DNA from: Pleurocapsa sp. CCALA 161
Lineage (GTDB): Bacteria > Cyanobacteriota > Cyanobacteriia > Cyanobacteriales > Xenococcaceae
Assembly: GCF_003003995.1 (NCBI RefSeq)
Contig: NZ_PVWF01000005.1
Location: forward strand, 1 to 64,000
Length of the DNA: 64,000 bases
Reading direction: 5' to 3'
Numbering within the stretch: the stretch's first letter is position 1; each line of letters begins with the position of its first letter. Below, in pieces: positions 56,660-64,000 of this stretch. The position numbers were made by a program, and so were the translations under genes. Under the pieces are notes generated by a model. The model did no database searches. It was not told the origin of the DNA and saw only the letters and a list, made by a program, of their open reading frames with translations.

Positions 56660-58003
56660 CTAAATCGTAGCATTTTCAGTGGTCAATGTCGTTGTGGACA
56701 TCAAGGTATCTAAAGCAAAATCACCGAGCAGATCGTGAAAAGCAGCCGTTGGATGAGTATCATCCCAGAATAGATATTCGTCTGGGTTGCTACTACTAGG
56801 ATTAAGAGTAACAGGGTCTAAGAATGGATCTGAGACATTAGTAAAACCAAAATTTTCTGGATTGGTAAGAACGTTTTCAAAAAGACCGCTAACATCTAAA
56901 GGTACTAGGTTAATCTCATTAAGAGAGTTATCCAGTTCGTTCAACGTTCCAGCTAACAAAGAGTTATGTTGCTCAGTAAAATTAGTCAGAGCGTCGGCAA
57001 CTTGTGGATTATCTAACCCTGTAACAGCAGGTAGTTTGCCCAAATCTGGTAAATCGGCAACTAGAAAATTACGCGCGCCAGTATCATAAAGGCTTTCGAT
57101 AGATGTTTCTAAGTTGTCAACAGTTGCTTCGGGGTCGCCACCATTAGTATAATAATCATTAGCACCTGCCCAGATAACGTATAGAGCTTCAGGATCGGCA
57201 GATTGCTGTACTTGTTGATGATCTTTGATAAATGAGTCAACCTGACTTGTTACTCCAGGAATTAAATCGCCAAACTCGCCAGCACCATTTGTTCCTGTTT
57301 GTGCAGCGCCGTAAGCAAAGTTAACGCTTTGGGTAGTAGTAGCACCGTTGAAAAAAGGACTGGCTGCCACACCGTCAGGAGTAATAGTAATGGGAGAAGG
57401 TATAGGCAGTGCAGGATTAAATACTGACAACTCACTAGCAGGAGTAGAAGTTAGACCTAAATCATTTTCCAAATTTTCAGTCCAAACTGGACCATTAGAA
57501 AAACGACCTTCAAAGTAAGGCGGACTTGGGGGAGTGACAGGAATATCGCGACCTAACAGTTCTTCAAATGGCTGCAAAAAGGTACTGCTATTAAAGATAT
57601 TACCAGGATCAGAAAAGCTGTCTCCAAAGATGTATATTTTATCAAAAGGCTCATTTTCTGATGGCTCAACAGGTGTATCAGTTGCATTGTTAGAAAATAA
57701 ATTATCTAAATCGCTACTAGAAAAATTATTGTTAATAAAATCATTGGCTTCAACTAAAATATTATTGATTTCAGTCTCGCTGAGGTTTAAGTCTTCCTGC
57801 TCAACTAGATCGTTAATTATTGGCAGTAATGTTTCTGAGATTGCATCAGCTTCGATACCTGACGTATTTTCAGTTGAAAAATTTTCTGTAGTGCTAGATA
57901 AATTAACAACATATTCATGGTCTTTTAAACCCGTAATCAGATCATTGCCTTCAGTAGATTCGTTACCAGCATCAGAATTAAGTGTATCGAAAAGATAAGT
58001 CAT
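56660..58003 (-). CDS. SGNH/GDSL-family hydrolase
   Basis: A 447-residue esterase/lipase-type protein. Block I is IYIFGDSFSDPGNIF (Ser nucleophile), block III is WAGANDYY (GxND), and block V is DDTHPTAAFHDL (Asp and His). The arrangement and the GDSFSDPGN pattern match the plant-lipase/haemolysin type of GDSL enzymes. The first 120 residues are acidic, low in similarity and without a signal peptide, so export, if any, would be by a non-Sec route. The substrate is unknown. Confidence 0.88.
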   Translation of the reverse strand: MTYLFDTLNSDAGNESTEGNDLITGLKDHEYVVNLSSTTENFSTENTSGIEADAISETLLPIINDLVEQEDLNLSETEINNILVEANDFINNNFSSSDLDNLFSNNATDTPVEPSENEPFDKIYIFGDSFSDPGNIFNSSTFLQPFEELLGRDIPVTPPSPPYFEGRFSNGPVWTENLENDLGLTSTPASELSVFNPALPIPSPITITPDGVAASPFFNGATTTQSVNFAYGAAQTGTNGAGEFGDLIPGVTSQVDSFIKDHQQVQQSADPEALYVIWAGANDYYTNGGDPEATVDNLETSIESLYDTGARNFLVADLPDLGKLPAVTGLDNPQVADALTNFTEQHNSLLAGTLNELDNSLNEINLVPLDVSGLFENVLTNPENFGFTNVSDPFLDPVTLNPSSSNPDEYLFWDDTHPTAAFHDLLGDFALDTLMSTTTLTTENATI

Positions 58004-58105
58004 AGAATCGTTGCCTCAAATCATTTTATGTAAACTGTTTGTTTGATTATAGATAGAATATATAGCCAGGGATTATCAATGCGTACGTAACCTCTATTGT
58101 TCAGG

Positions 58106-61100
58106 TTAGTTAGATACCTGTAGACTAGAACCCTTTTCGTCTTTATAAACCTCAATCCTAGTTTGAAAAGCTTCTTTAAACTGAGGCATATGAGTCACTG
58201 TCAGGATACAGGCAAAATCTGAAGCGATCGCATTAATCGCTCCTACTAAACGATTACACCCTTCCGCATCCTGAGTACCAAAGCCTTCATCTACAATCAA
58301 CATTTGTAGAGACGTTCCCGATCTTTGCGCTAGTAGTTTGGCTAAAGCTAGACGTACTGAGAAGTTAATCCGAAACGCCTCCCCGCCAGAATAGGTTTCA
58401 TAGGGGCGAGTGCCACCAGCATCAGCGATGACGATATCTAGAGTATCAATTAGCTTGGTTTTTTTCTGGGATGTTCCCTTAGAAGCTTTTTGAGTAAGAA
58501 ACTGCACATGAAATTGATTCCCCGTTAATCTAGCCAAGATCTGATTGGTTTCGGCTTCCAACTGAGGCAGAATGTTTTCAATAGTTAGTGCCTGAATACC
58601 ATTTTTACCAAAGGCTTGAGTTAAGGTTTGATAAATGCGATGTTGTTTTTCATAATCTTGGAGTTGTTTACCCGTATCTTGATATTGAACTTGAAGCTGC
58701 TCAATCTGAGTTAAAGACTGTTGCAATCTACCACTGCGGGAAATAAGTTCGTCTAGCTGCTGACGGCGCTGCTGAATTTGCTGTTCTAGGGTGTTAATTT
58801 CCTGACGATGATCGGCAATATTATCTTGCTGCGCCAGATGTTCCTGTAGTTGTTGGTAGCTTGCTTGTTTGCTCTCTAGTCTCGCCTGGAGAAGTTGCTC
58901 TAATTCTCTTAATTTGGCTTGAATCTGAGGATATTCTTGTTTAGCTTTCTGTAATTCTTGATATTTTAACTGCCAAGATTGTGATTGACGCAGAGAATCT
59001 AACAGGTTTTGGTGAGTTGTGCGATCGTAACCTAAATCGTTGATTTGGCGATCAAGTAAATTAATTTGCTGTTGGATTGGAGAGTCAATGTGCAGCTTTT
59101 CTAATTTAGTCTGTAGATCGCTTATTGCTGTTAGAAGTTGGGGCTTTTGCTCGTCTAACTTTGCCTGTCGCTTTTTCGCATCTTCAATCTTTGCCTGCTT
59201 GATTTCTGCCCAATGTAAGCTCTTAACTTCCCCCCTAACTAAAGCATGGGTTTGCTCATCATAATTGAGGTTGGCAAGTTCCTCAGTTAAGCGCTTGATT
59301 TGTGCCTGTAATTCCTCAGCATAGTGACCATTTTGCAGCGATCGCTCTAGACTATCTCTTTCTTCTTGAGTTACCCTGAGCTGATCGTAGATGGCTTCGG
59401 TAGCTTCTAGCTGGGCTTCTAACTGTCCATATTGCTGCTGTAGAGTATCGTAGGTAGAAATTTCGTTAGATATTTCTTTGTGTTCTTGAAGCAGTAACTG
59501 TATTTCGCGATCGCAGGTAGATAATTGTTCGCGGATTACCCAAATCTGTTCATGTATATCCTGCTGTTGTTTTTGCGTCTTATTTACCACCTGATGACGA
59601 TGATGTTCGTCTAATTCACGCTCGCATAGTGGACAGTTCGCACCTGGGGTATCGAGCATTTCCAGTTTTTGCTGAATTTCGTGTATCTGCCGTTCATAGA
59701 TGCGTTGATTTTCTTGGAGTTTAGATTGGAATGTCCTCCTTTCTGTACCTTTTTCTTTAACGCGATCGCGATAAATTCGCTTTTTTTCTAGTTCGCCAAT
59801 TTGAGCATCTACTGTTAACAATTGATTGCGCTGTTGGGGAACTCGATCAATATCTAAGGCTAACTTTTGGATAGCGCTGTGTAGCTGTTCTAGCTTTGCT
59901 GCTAACTTGGCTTCTTCGCGATTAATCTCTCGTTCTAAAGTGTTTTTTTGCTGAAGCAAAGGAGAAATGTACTGCTGTAGTCGATCTAACTCGTTTAGCT
60001 GCTGACGAGCTTTGGCTAGCTTTGCCAACGCTGATTCTACCTCTACAGATTTTCTTAAAGTCTTGGTGATTTCCTGTTCTTGCTGTTCAATACTTTCAAG
60101 ACGAGTTTGAATTTGATTAATCTCTAGATTTAGCTGGTTTTTTTGTTGAGATAGCTGTTTTTCTAGCTGTTGTCTTTGTTGTTGGGCTTCTTGATGAGCA
60201 TTGAACTTGGAGGACAAGTCTTTTTCTGCTGCTTGCCAAGCTATTAATTGATTATATGCTTGAGTAATTTCGGCTGCTTGGGCAATTAAACTATCTAAAG
60301 ATGCCAGTTGTGCTTTGATACCTTGAATATCTTTTGTCGCGCGATCGCAATCTTGTGCTAAATTCTGATGCTGACTCTGCTGCATAGTTAACTGCTTCGC
60401 CCAAGTCTGTCGCTGATACTCTACTGCCTGTAGCTGCTGTAAACTAAGGCGATCGCTATCTTGTGAAGTCTGTAATTCGCCTAAATCTTGCTTAATCTGT
60501 GCTGATTCTGCTGCAATCTCTTCTCTTTTAGCAAGTTCAAGTTCCAATGGTTCTAAATTCTGCTTTAGCTGTTCCAGCTTGCCTTTATACTCCTTTGCCG
60601 TATCTTTTGCCTGACTCGCCAACTGTTCATAGCGATCTAACTTCAATAAATCTGCCAGAATTTGCTTCCTTTCACTAGGACGACGTAACATGAATTCATC
60701 TGCCCTCCCCTGACGTAAATAGGCTGAATTCGTAAAGGTGTCGTAGTCTAACTTTAAACAAGCAATAATCTCGTCCTGAGTTGCCCGCAATCCCTTCGCC
60801 GTAATCGCTCTAAAGTTTCCCGATTCTGTCTCTACCTGAAATTCTAAAGAACTACTTCTTCCTCTAGTGCGAGATCTAATAACCCGATAAACTTGATTAT
60901 TGCAGCTAAAGTCAAAATCAACCCGAACGTTGCTTCCCCCACCATTGATCACATCATCTTCCGTCGCTGCACGGCTTTTGCCCCACACTACCCAGGTAAT
61001 TGCTTCTAATAAAGATGACTTCCCTGCACCATTTGCCCCACAGATACAGGCAGTGTGCAACCCTTTGAAGTTTAAAGTTGCATCTCGATAACTTAGAAAG

Positions 61101-61129
61101 TTTTTTAAAGTTAACTGCAACGGAATCAT
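58106..61129 (-). CDS. sbcC: Exonuclease subunit SbcC (Rad50-like ATPase)
   Basis: A 1007-residue SMC-like protein of the SbcCD complex that processes DNA ends and hairpins. Walker A is GANGAGKSS (31-39), followed by two long Gln/Glu-rich coiled coils (about 170-480 and 520-830) flanking the zinc hook CPLC (near 497), then the signature SGGEAFR and the Walker B region LIVDEGFGTQD near the C-terminus. The partner nuclease gene sbcD is not adjacent. The many CAG/CAA-type codons reflect the coiled coils. Confidence 0.95.
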   Translation of the reverse strand: MIPLQLTLKNFLSYRDATLNFKGLHTACICGANGAGKSSLLEAITWVVWGKSRAATEDDVINGGGSNVRVDFDFSCNNQVYRVIRSRTRGRSSSLEFQVETESGNFRAITAKGLRATQDEIIACLKLDYDTFTNSAYLRQGRADEFMLRRPSERKQILADLLKLDRYEQLASQAKDTAKEYKGKLEQLKQNLEPLELELAKREEIAAESAQIKQDLGELQTSQDSDRLSLQQLQAVEYQRQTWAKQLTMQQSQHQNLAQDCDRATKDIQGIKAQLASLDSLIAQAAEITQAYNQLIAWQAAEKDLSSKFNAHQEAQQQRQQLEKQLSQQKNQLNLEINQIQTRLESIEQQEQEITKTLRKSVEVESALAKLAKARQQLNELDRLQQYISPLLQQKNTLEREINREEAKLAAKLEQLHSAIQKLALDIDRVPQQRNQLLTVDAQIGELEKKRIYRDRVKEKGTERRTFQSKLQENQRIYERQIHEIQQKLEMLDTPGANCPLCERELDEHHRHQVVNKTQKQQQDIHEQIWVIREQLSTCDREIQLLLQEHKEISNEISTYDTLQQQYGQLEAQLEATEAIYDQLRVTQEERDSLERSLQNGHYAEELQAQIKRLTEELANLNYDEQTHALVRGEVKSLHWAEIKQAKIEDAKKRQAKLDEQKPQLLTAISDLQTKLEKLHIDSPIQQQINLLDRQINDLGYDRTTHQNLLDSLRQSQSWQLKYQELQKAKQEYPQIQAKLRELEQLLQARLESKQASYQQLQEHLAQQDNIADHRQEINTLEQQIQQRRQQLDELISRSGRLQQSLTQIEQLQVQYQDTGKQLQDYEKQHRIYQTLTQAFGKNGIQALTIENILPQLEAETNQILARLTGNQFHVQFLTQKASKGTSQKKTKLIDTLDIVIADAGGTRPYETYSGGEAFRINFSVRLALAKLLAQRSGTSLQMLIVDEGFGTQDAEGCNRLVGAINAIASDFACILTVTHMPQFKEAFQTRIEVYKDEKGSSLQVSN

Positions 61130-61321
61130 ATCTTATAACAATTTCCTTAATTTAAATTAAATGATGCTTATTAGTATCTTTGCATTAATTTATTAGTCTT
61201 AGTCTGAATTTTGGAGGATTTCGGCATTTTATCGCTGTCTTTTACAAAAATTTACACAAATTTCAGGCAATGCTCGAAATTATTGATTTCTACTGTTTAT
61301 GATTAATTGATAAGTGCCTTA

Positions 61322-62137
61322 ATGCTTAGAGCTAATCAAAAACGATCTAACAAAATTCAGAATCAATACTCAGTGCTATCAGAAATTAATCAAGCCAACG
61401 CTTTAGTAGTTGGTGCAAGTCAAGGGATTGGCTTTGGGTTCGTGCGATCGCTTTTACAGCAGGAACATATTCAACATATTTTTGCTACCTACCGTAATCC
61501 AGATACAGCCAAGCAATTACTAGATTTAGCCAGTCAATCTGGCGACCGCCTAAAATGTCTTCAGGTTGATATTACCGCAGAATCGGACATAGCAGCAGCC
61601 GTTCAGCAAATCCAGCAATCAGTCAAACAAATACATCTGGCAATCTATTGCGTAGGAGTACTGCACGATCAAAATCTAACTCCAGAAAAAAGTCTCAAAC
61701 AAATTAATGCTGAGAATTTAATCTATTCTTTTCAGGTTAATAGTATCGGTGCGGTATTACTTGCTAAACACTTGATGCCTTTATTTAACAAGACTGAAAC
61801 CAGCATTTTTGCGAGTATTTCCGCCAAAGTGGGCAGTATTAGCGATAATCGTTTAGGCGGCTGGTATGGTTATCGTGCTTCCAAAGCAGCTTTAAATATG
61901 TTTCTTAAGACTACAGCGATCGAATATAGTCGTCGATGTCCTAAAACTATTGTGGTAGCACTGCACCCAGGTACTACCGATACTCAACTTTCTCAACCCT
62001 TCCAGAAAAACGTGCCACTGGATAAGCTATTCTCTGTCGAACATACGGTAACTCTTTTATCTCAAGTTATCTCAGATTTATCTCTTAAAGATAGTGGTGA
62101 ATTTTTTTCTTGGGATGGGACTAAATTGCCTTGGTGA
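61322..62137 (+). CDS. Short-chain dehydrogenase/reductase (C-factor-like)
   Basis: A 271-residue SDR with VVGASQGIGFGFV (cofactor loop), CVGVLHDQ, and Ser-Tyr-x-x-x-Lys in SISAKVGSISD and YGYRASKAALN. The fold and the WDGTKLPW end match the CsgA/C-factor type SDRs. The ATG at 61322 is used; a TTG at 61307 would add five residues. The function is unknown. Confidence 0.88.
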   Translation: MLRANQKRSNKIQNQYSVLSEINQANALVVGASQGIGFGFVRSLLQQEHIQHIFATYRNPDTAKQLLDLASQSGDRLKCLQVDITAESDIAAAVQQIQQSVKQIHLAIYCVGVLHDQNLTPEKSLKQINAENLIYSFQVNSIGAVLLAKHLMPLFNKTETSIFASISAKVGSISDNRLGGWYGYRASKAALNMFLKTTAIEYSRRCPKTIVVALHPGTTDTQLSQPFQKNVPLDKLFSVEHTVTLLSQVISDLSLKDSGEFFSWDGTKLPW

Positions 62138-62190
62138 ACCAATATAGCGGTGCAAGATTAGGTTAGGACATATTAAAGTTATTTGCTCAT

Positions 62191-62232
62191 AAGTAACAAG
62201 TAACAAGTAACGAGTAACAAGTAACAAGTAAC
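62191..62232. repeat. Heptamer tandem repeat (AAGTAAC x6)
   Basis: Six tandem 7-bp units, five AAGTAAC and one GAGTAAC, in the core of element copy B. Confidence 0.8.
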
Positions 62233-62246
62233 GATTGTCCTAATAT

Positions 62247-62420
62247 AACCTGAGTTCGGGTTAAGCAGATTAATTGGTGGAGATAGCTGTAAGCTCTAAG
62301 TTCTAAGCTAATAGCTTTTGAGATAGTTTGGATGGCAACTCTACTATGAAAGAAGAACGGAAAATAGTATTTTTTAAATACCTTCAAAATAAGGATTTGA
62401 GCTAATCCCGAACTCAGGTT
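62247..62420. mobile_element. 174-bp MITE-like element with 14-bp terminal inverted repeats and a 5-bp target duplication
   Basis: AACCTGAGTTCGGG (62247-62260) and CCCGAACTCAGGTT (62407-62420) are perfect inverted ends, extended by TTA/TAAT with a 1-nt slip. AATAT is repeated directly on both sides (62242-62246 and 62421-62425). There is no transposase gene inside; it would need a full-length relative elsewhere in the genome. Confidence 0.7.
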
Positions 62421-62543
62421 AATATAAGTGCGTATCGCTATACTGTTCAAAAGTGCGATTTCTGTTTTAGACTTCTCCTAAAGGAAGGATTTATACTTTT
62501 CTGAGTTAAAAAATACCTAGGTTTGAGCTAATCTATCGAAATA

Positions 62544-63755
62544 CTAATTTCTTAGTTGTACAGGCATGACTAGATAAGTCATGGTCAAACCACCCAAAGG
62601 ACTAAAGATAACTGGCTGATGACCTTCATTTAACTGCATTTTAATTTCGGTGGTGGGTATAGCTTTTAATCCGTCCATCAAATACTTGATATTAAAAGCA
62701 ATCTCAATATCGTCTCCTATAATCTCAGCGGGTAGAGACTGTTCAGCGTTACCTACATCTTGAGCATCTGCGGAGACGACTAGTTCTGAATTATCGTTAT
62801 GCAGGCTGAATTTGACCAAGTTATTTTTCTGTGCCAAAACTGCCACCAATTCTAAACTAGAAATAAGACGTTTGCGATCGAGGATAATTTCGCGACTAAA
62901 TTTTTGGGGAATCAACTGACCATAAGCAGGGTAATCTCCTGAGATTTTGGTGCTGGTTAAAAGGCGATCGCCATATTCAAACACCATCACCTGTTCATCA
63001 AAATTCACTTTGACCATATCGTTTTCAGCCGCATTACTGACAATTCTTTCTAGTTCCCGCAACGCTTTAGCAGGAATAGTTACAGCTAGCTGAGGTAGCT
63101 CAATAGTAGACTCTGATGCCAAATCATTAAGGTTAGTGGCAACTACCGCCAAACGATGACTGTCTGTAGCCGCAAATTCTAAAATATCCCCGCCGCCTTT
63201 ACCAACATCCTGAGTTTTTAAGTGAACTCCTGTTAAGATCTGTTTGGATAATTCCGTCGAAGCAGCAAATAAACATCCCCGCAAACCTTGATTGAGGATA
63301 GCTATAGGCAATTCTATCTTTTGAGATTCTGGGTCAATAGTAGGAAGTTCGGGAAACTCAGTCGCATCTATGCCTGTTAGTTGAAATTGACCTGATGTGG
63401 AACTAATTGTCGTCACAAAATTAGCTTCTTGCTCAGTCCGCGCAACGCCACTTCGCGCTTCTTCTAGTTCAGATTCAGGGACTTCTAAGGTAATTTCGAT
63501 CTCTGGTAAACGAGTGACAATATCATTTAATAACCTAGCAGGGAGGGTAATACTGCCACCTGTATCAACTTCAGCATTAAAACTCGTCTTAATGCCCAAA
63601 CTGCCATCAAAAGCAGTCAAACTCACTTTTTGGCTACTTTGGCTGGCTTGAATCAAAACATTCCCTAAAACAGCGGGTTCTGGACGAGAAGGAACAGCAC
63701 GACTGACAAGGGAAAGATGATCTTTTAGGTCAAATGAGGCGCAGATAATTTTCAT
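62544..63755 (-). CDS. dnaN: DNA polymerase III beta subunit (sliding clamp)
   Basis: A 403-residue clamp with the three repeated domains (MKIICASFDLKDHLSLVSRAVPSRP at the start; ATDSHRLAVVAT in domain II; TYLVMPVQLRN at the end, which is the conserved C-terminus). It tethers the replicative polymerase. It is slightly longer than the E. coli protein (366) because of a polar insertion near residues 100-117. No dnaA gene or DnaA-box cluster is next to it. Confidence 0.96.
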   Translation of the reverse strand: MKIICASFDLKDHLSLVSRAVPSRPEPAVLGNVLIQASQSSQKVSLTAFDGSLGIKTSFNAEVDTGGSITLPARLLNDIVTRLPEIEITLEVPESELEEARSGVARTEQEANFVTTISSTSGQFQLTGIDATEFPELPTIDPESQKIELPIAILNQGLRGCLFAASTELSKQILTGVHLKTQDVGKGGGDILEFAATDSHRLAVVATNLNDLASESTIELPQLAVTIPAKALRELERIVSNAAENDMVKVNFDEQVMVFEYGDRLLTSTKISGDYPAYGQLIPQKFSREIILDRKRLISSLELVAVLAQKNNLVKFSLHNDNSELVVSADAQDVGNAEQSLPAEIIGDDIEIAFNIKYLMDGLKAIPTTEIKMQLNEGHQPVIFSPLGGLTMTYLVMPVQLRN

Positions 63756-63848
63756 CTCAGCATCGAAATCAAATCAAGGAATGTTGCCGATCAATTGTAC
63801 TACGTTTACAAGGCAGCTTAACTTTGCACTATGCACTTTAGACGATAA

Positions 63849-64000
63849 TTAACTAAGTTCTTTAATTAGTGAAATGATCCAAGCTAAGGCAAGAGTTATT
63901 AAGACCAAAATTTCTAAAATTTTAAGCAAAGAAAAAGATAACCATTGCTTAACTAAGGTAATACTCAAATTATTGCGCCAATGAAGAAGATGTTCACGCC
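63849..64000 (-). CDS. C-terminal end of a membrane protein (partial, runs off the window)
   Basis: The minus strand is open from the right edge to a TAA at 63851-63849, giving 49 residues: a polar part (REHLLHWRNNLSITLVKQW) followed by a hydrophobic segment LKILEILVLITLALAWIISL and KELS. This looks like a terminal membrane helix. The family cannot be recognised from so little. It is transcribed towards dnaN, 93 bp away. Confidence 0.55.
   Translation of the reverse strand, partial: REHLLHWRNNLSITLVKQWLSFSLLKILEILVLITLALAWIISLIKELS

Larger units (their letters stand above)
62142..62443. repeat. Dispersed element copy B, interrupted by a MITE-like insertion
   Basis: Left end ATATAGC (62142-62148), 13 nt, GTTAGGACAT (62162-62171); core of six AAGTAAC-type heptamers (62191-62232); right end TGTCCTAATAT (62236-62246) that continues after the insertion as AAGTGCGTATCGCTATA (62426-62442). 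With the 174-bp insertion and one AATAT copy removed the element is 123 bp long. Confidence 0.7.

Noticed and set aside
62191-62232. CRISPR-like array
   Set aside because: The units are 7 bp with no spacers; this is a simple tandem repeat.
63756-64000. Replication origin next to dnaN
   Set aside because: No cluster of TTTTCCACA-type DnaA boxes or AT-rich 13-mers on either side of dnaN, and no dnaA gene.

Overview
This window is a piece of a low-GC cyanobacterial chromosome. The evidence is a very high density of the HIP1 octamer GCGATCGC in genes and spacers, a ferredoxin-type glutamate synthase, a cyanobacterial RNase E with the arginine-rich C-terminal tail, and several families largely confined to cyanobacteria (DUF1997, DUF1830, DUF3318, DUF4079, the TIGR03279 radical SAM protein, an orthocaspase, DICT and pentapeptide-repeat proteins). 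Short heptanucleotide tandem repeats, another cyanobacterial hallmark, lie in several spacers. I cannot name the genus; the gene content resembles a unicellular or colonial (Pleurocapsa/Stanieria-like) lineage, but that is a guess. I see no rRNA, tRNA, CRISPR array or prophage.

Layout. 1-242: the right end of an IS200/IS605-type element interrupting an S9 oligopeptidase gene. 0.3-6.7 kb: signal peptide peptidase, then an RND efflux pump with its adaptor and a divergent HxlR-type regulator. 6.7-10.9 kb: LptF/LptG-like permease, metallophosphoesterase, a STAS/sugar-transferase fusion and a DUF3318 membrane protein. 11-17.6 kb: undecaprenyl-diphosphatase followed closely by a TIGR03279 radical SAM protein, a hydrolase, an acetyltransferase, two short-chain dehydrogenases and a VanZ-like protein. 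17.7-23.1 kb: orphan solute-binding protein overlapping a P-loop kinase-like gene, rpmI-rplT, a glycosyltransferase, a membrane-anchored pseudokinase and a secreted peroxiredoxin. 23.2-28.2 kb: ATP sulfurylase, an inactive-type (YS) orthocaspase and an LpxB-like protein.

28.2-34.8 kb: a 1.4-kb gene-free leader, then rne and rnhB, DUF1997, pheA and a LON-domain protein. 35-41.1 kb: an acetyltransferase and the str operon (rpsL-rpsG-fusA-tuf-rpsJ, read right to left) with unusually long structured spacers. 41.2-47.7 kb: an IscA-like protein, a cupin, and glsF behind an 867-bp spacer with two strong hairpins. 47.8-52.4 kb: a succinate-dehydrogenase-type cytochrome b, tautomerase, glyoxalase II, acetyltransferase, outer-membrane beta-barrel protein, DUF4079 and DUF1830. 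52.8-58 kb: B12/radical SAM protein, DICT-HD protein, pentapeptide protein and a GDSL hydrolase. 58.1-64 kb: sbcC, a short-chain dehydrogenase, a repeat-rich spacer, dnaN and the end of one more membrane protein gene.

Most of the window is ordinary housekeeping chromosome. The accessory signals are: (1) a dispersed element of about 125 bp with ATATAGC/GCTATAT ends around a heptamer-repeat core, one copy of which has been split by a 174-bp MITE-like insertion with a 5-bp target duplication; (2) the IS200/IS605 right end, whose flank should act as the guide of a TnpB omega RNA; (3) two apparently dead signalling enzymes (pseudokinase, YS orthocaspase) and a degenerate HD domain; (4) structured leaders before rne, glsF and the beta-barrel gene. 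I found no multi-gene cluster that clearly looks like a new defence or biosynthetic system.
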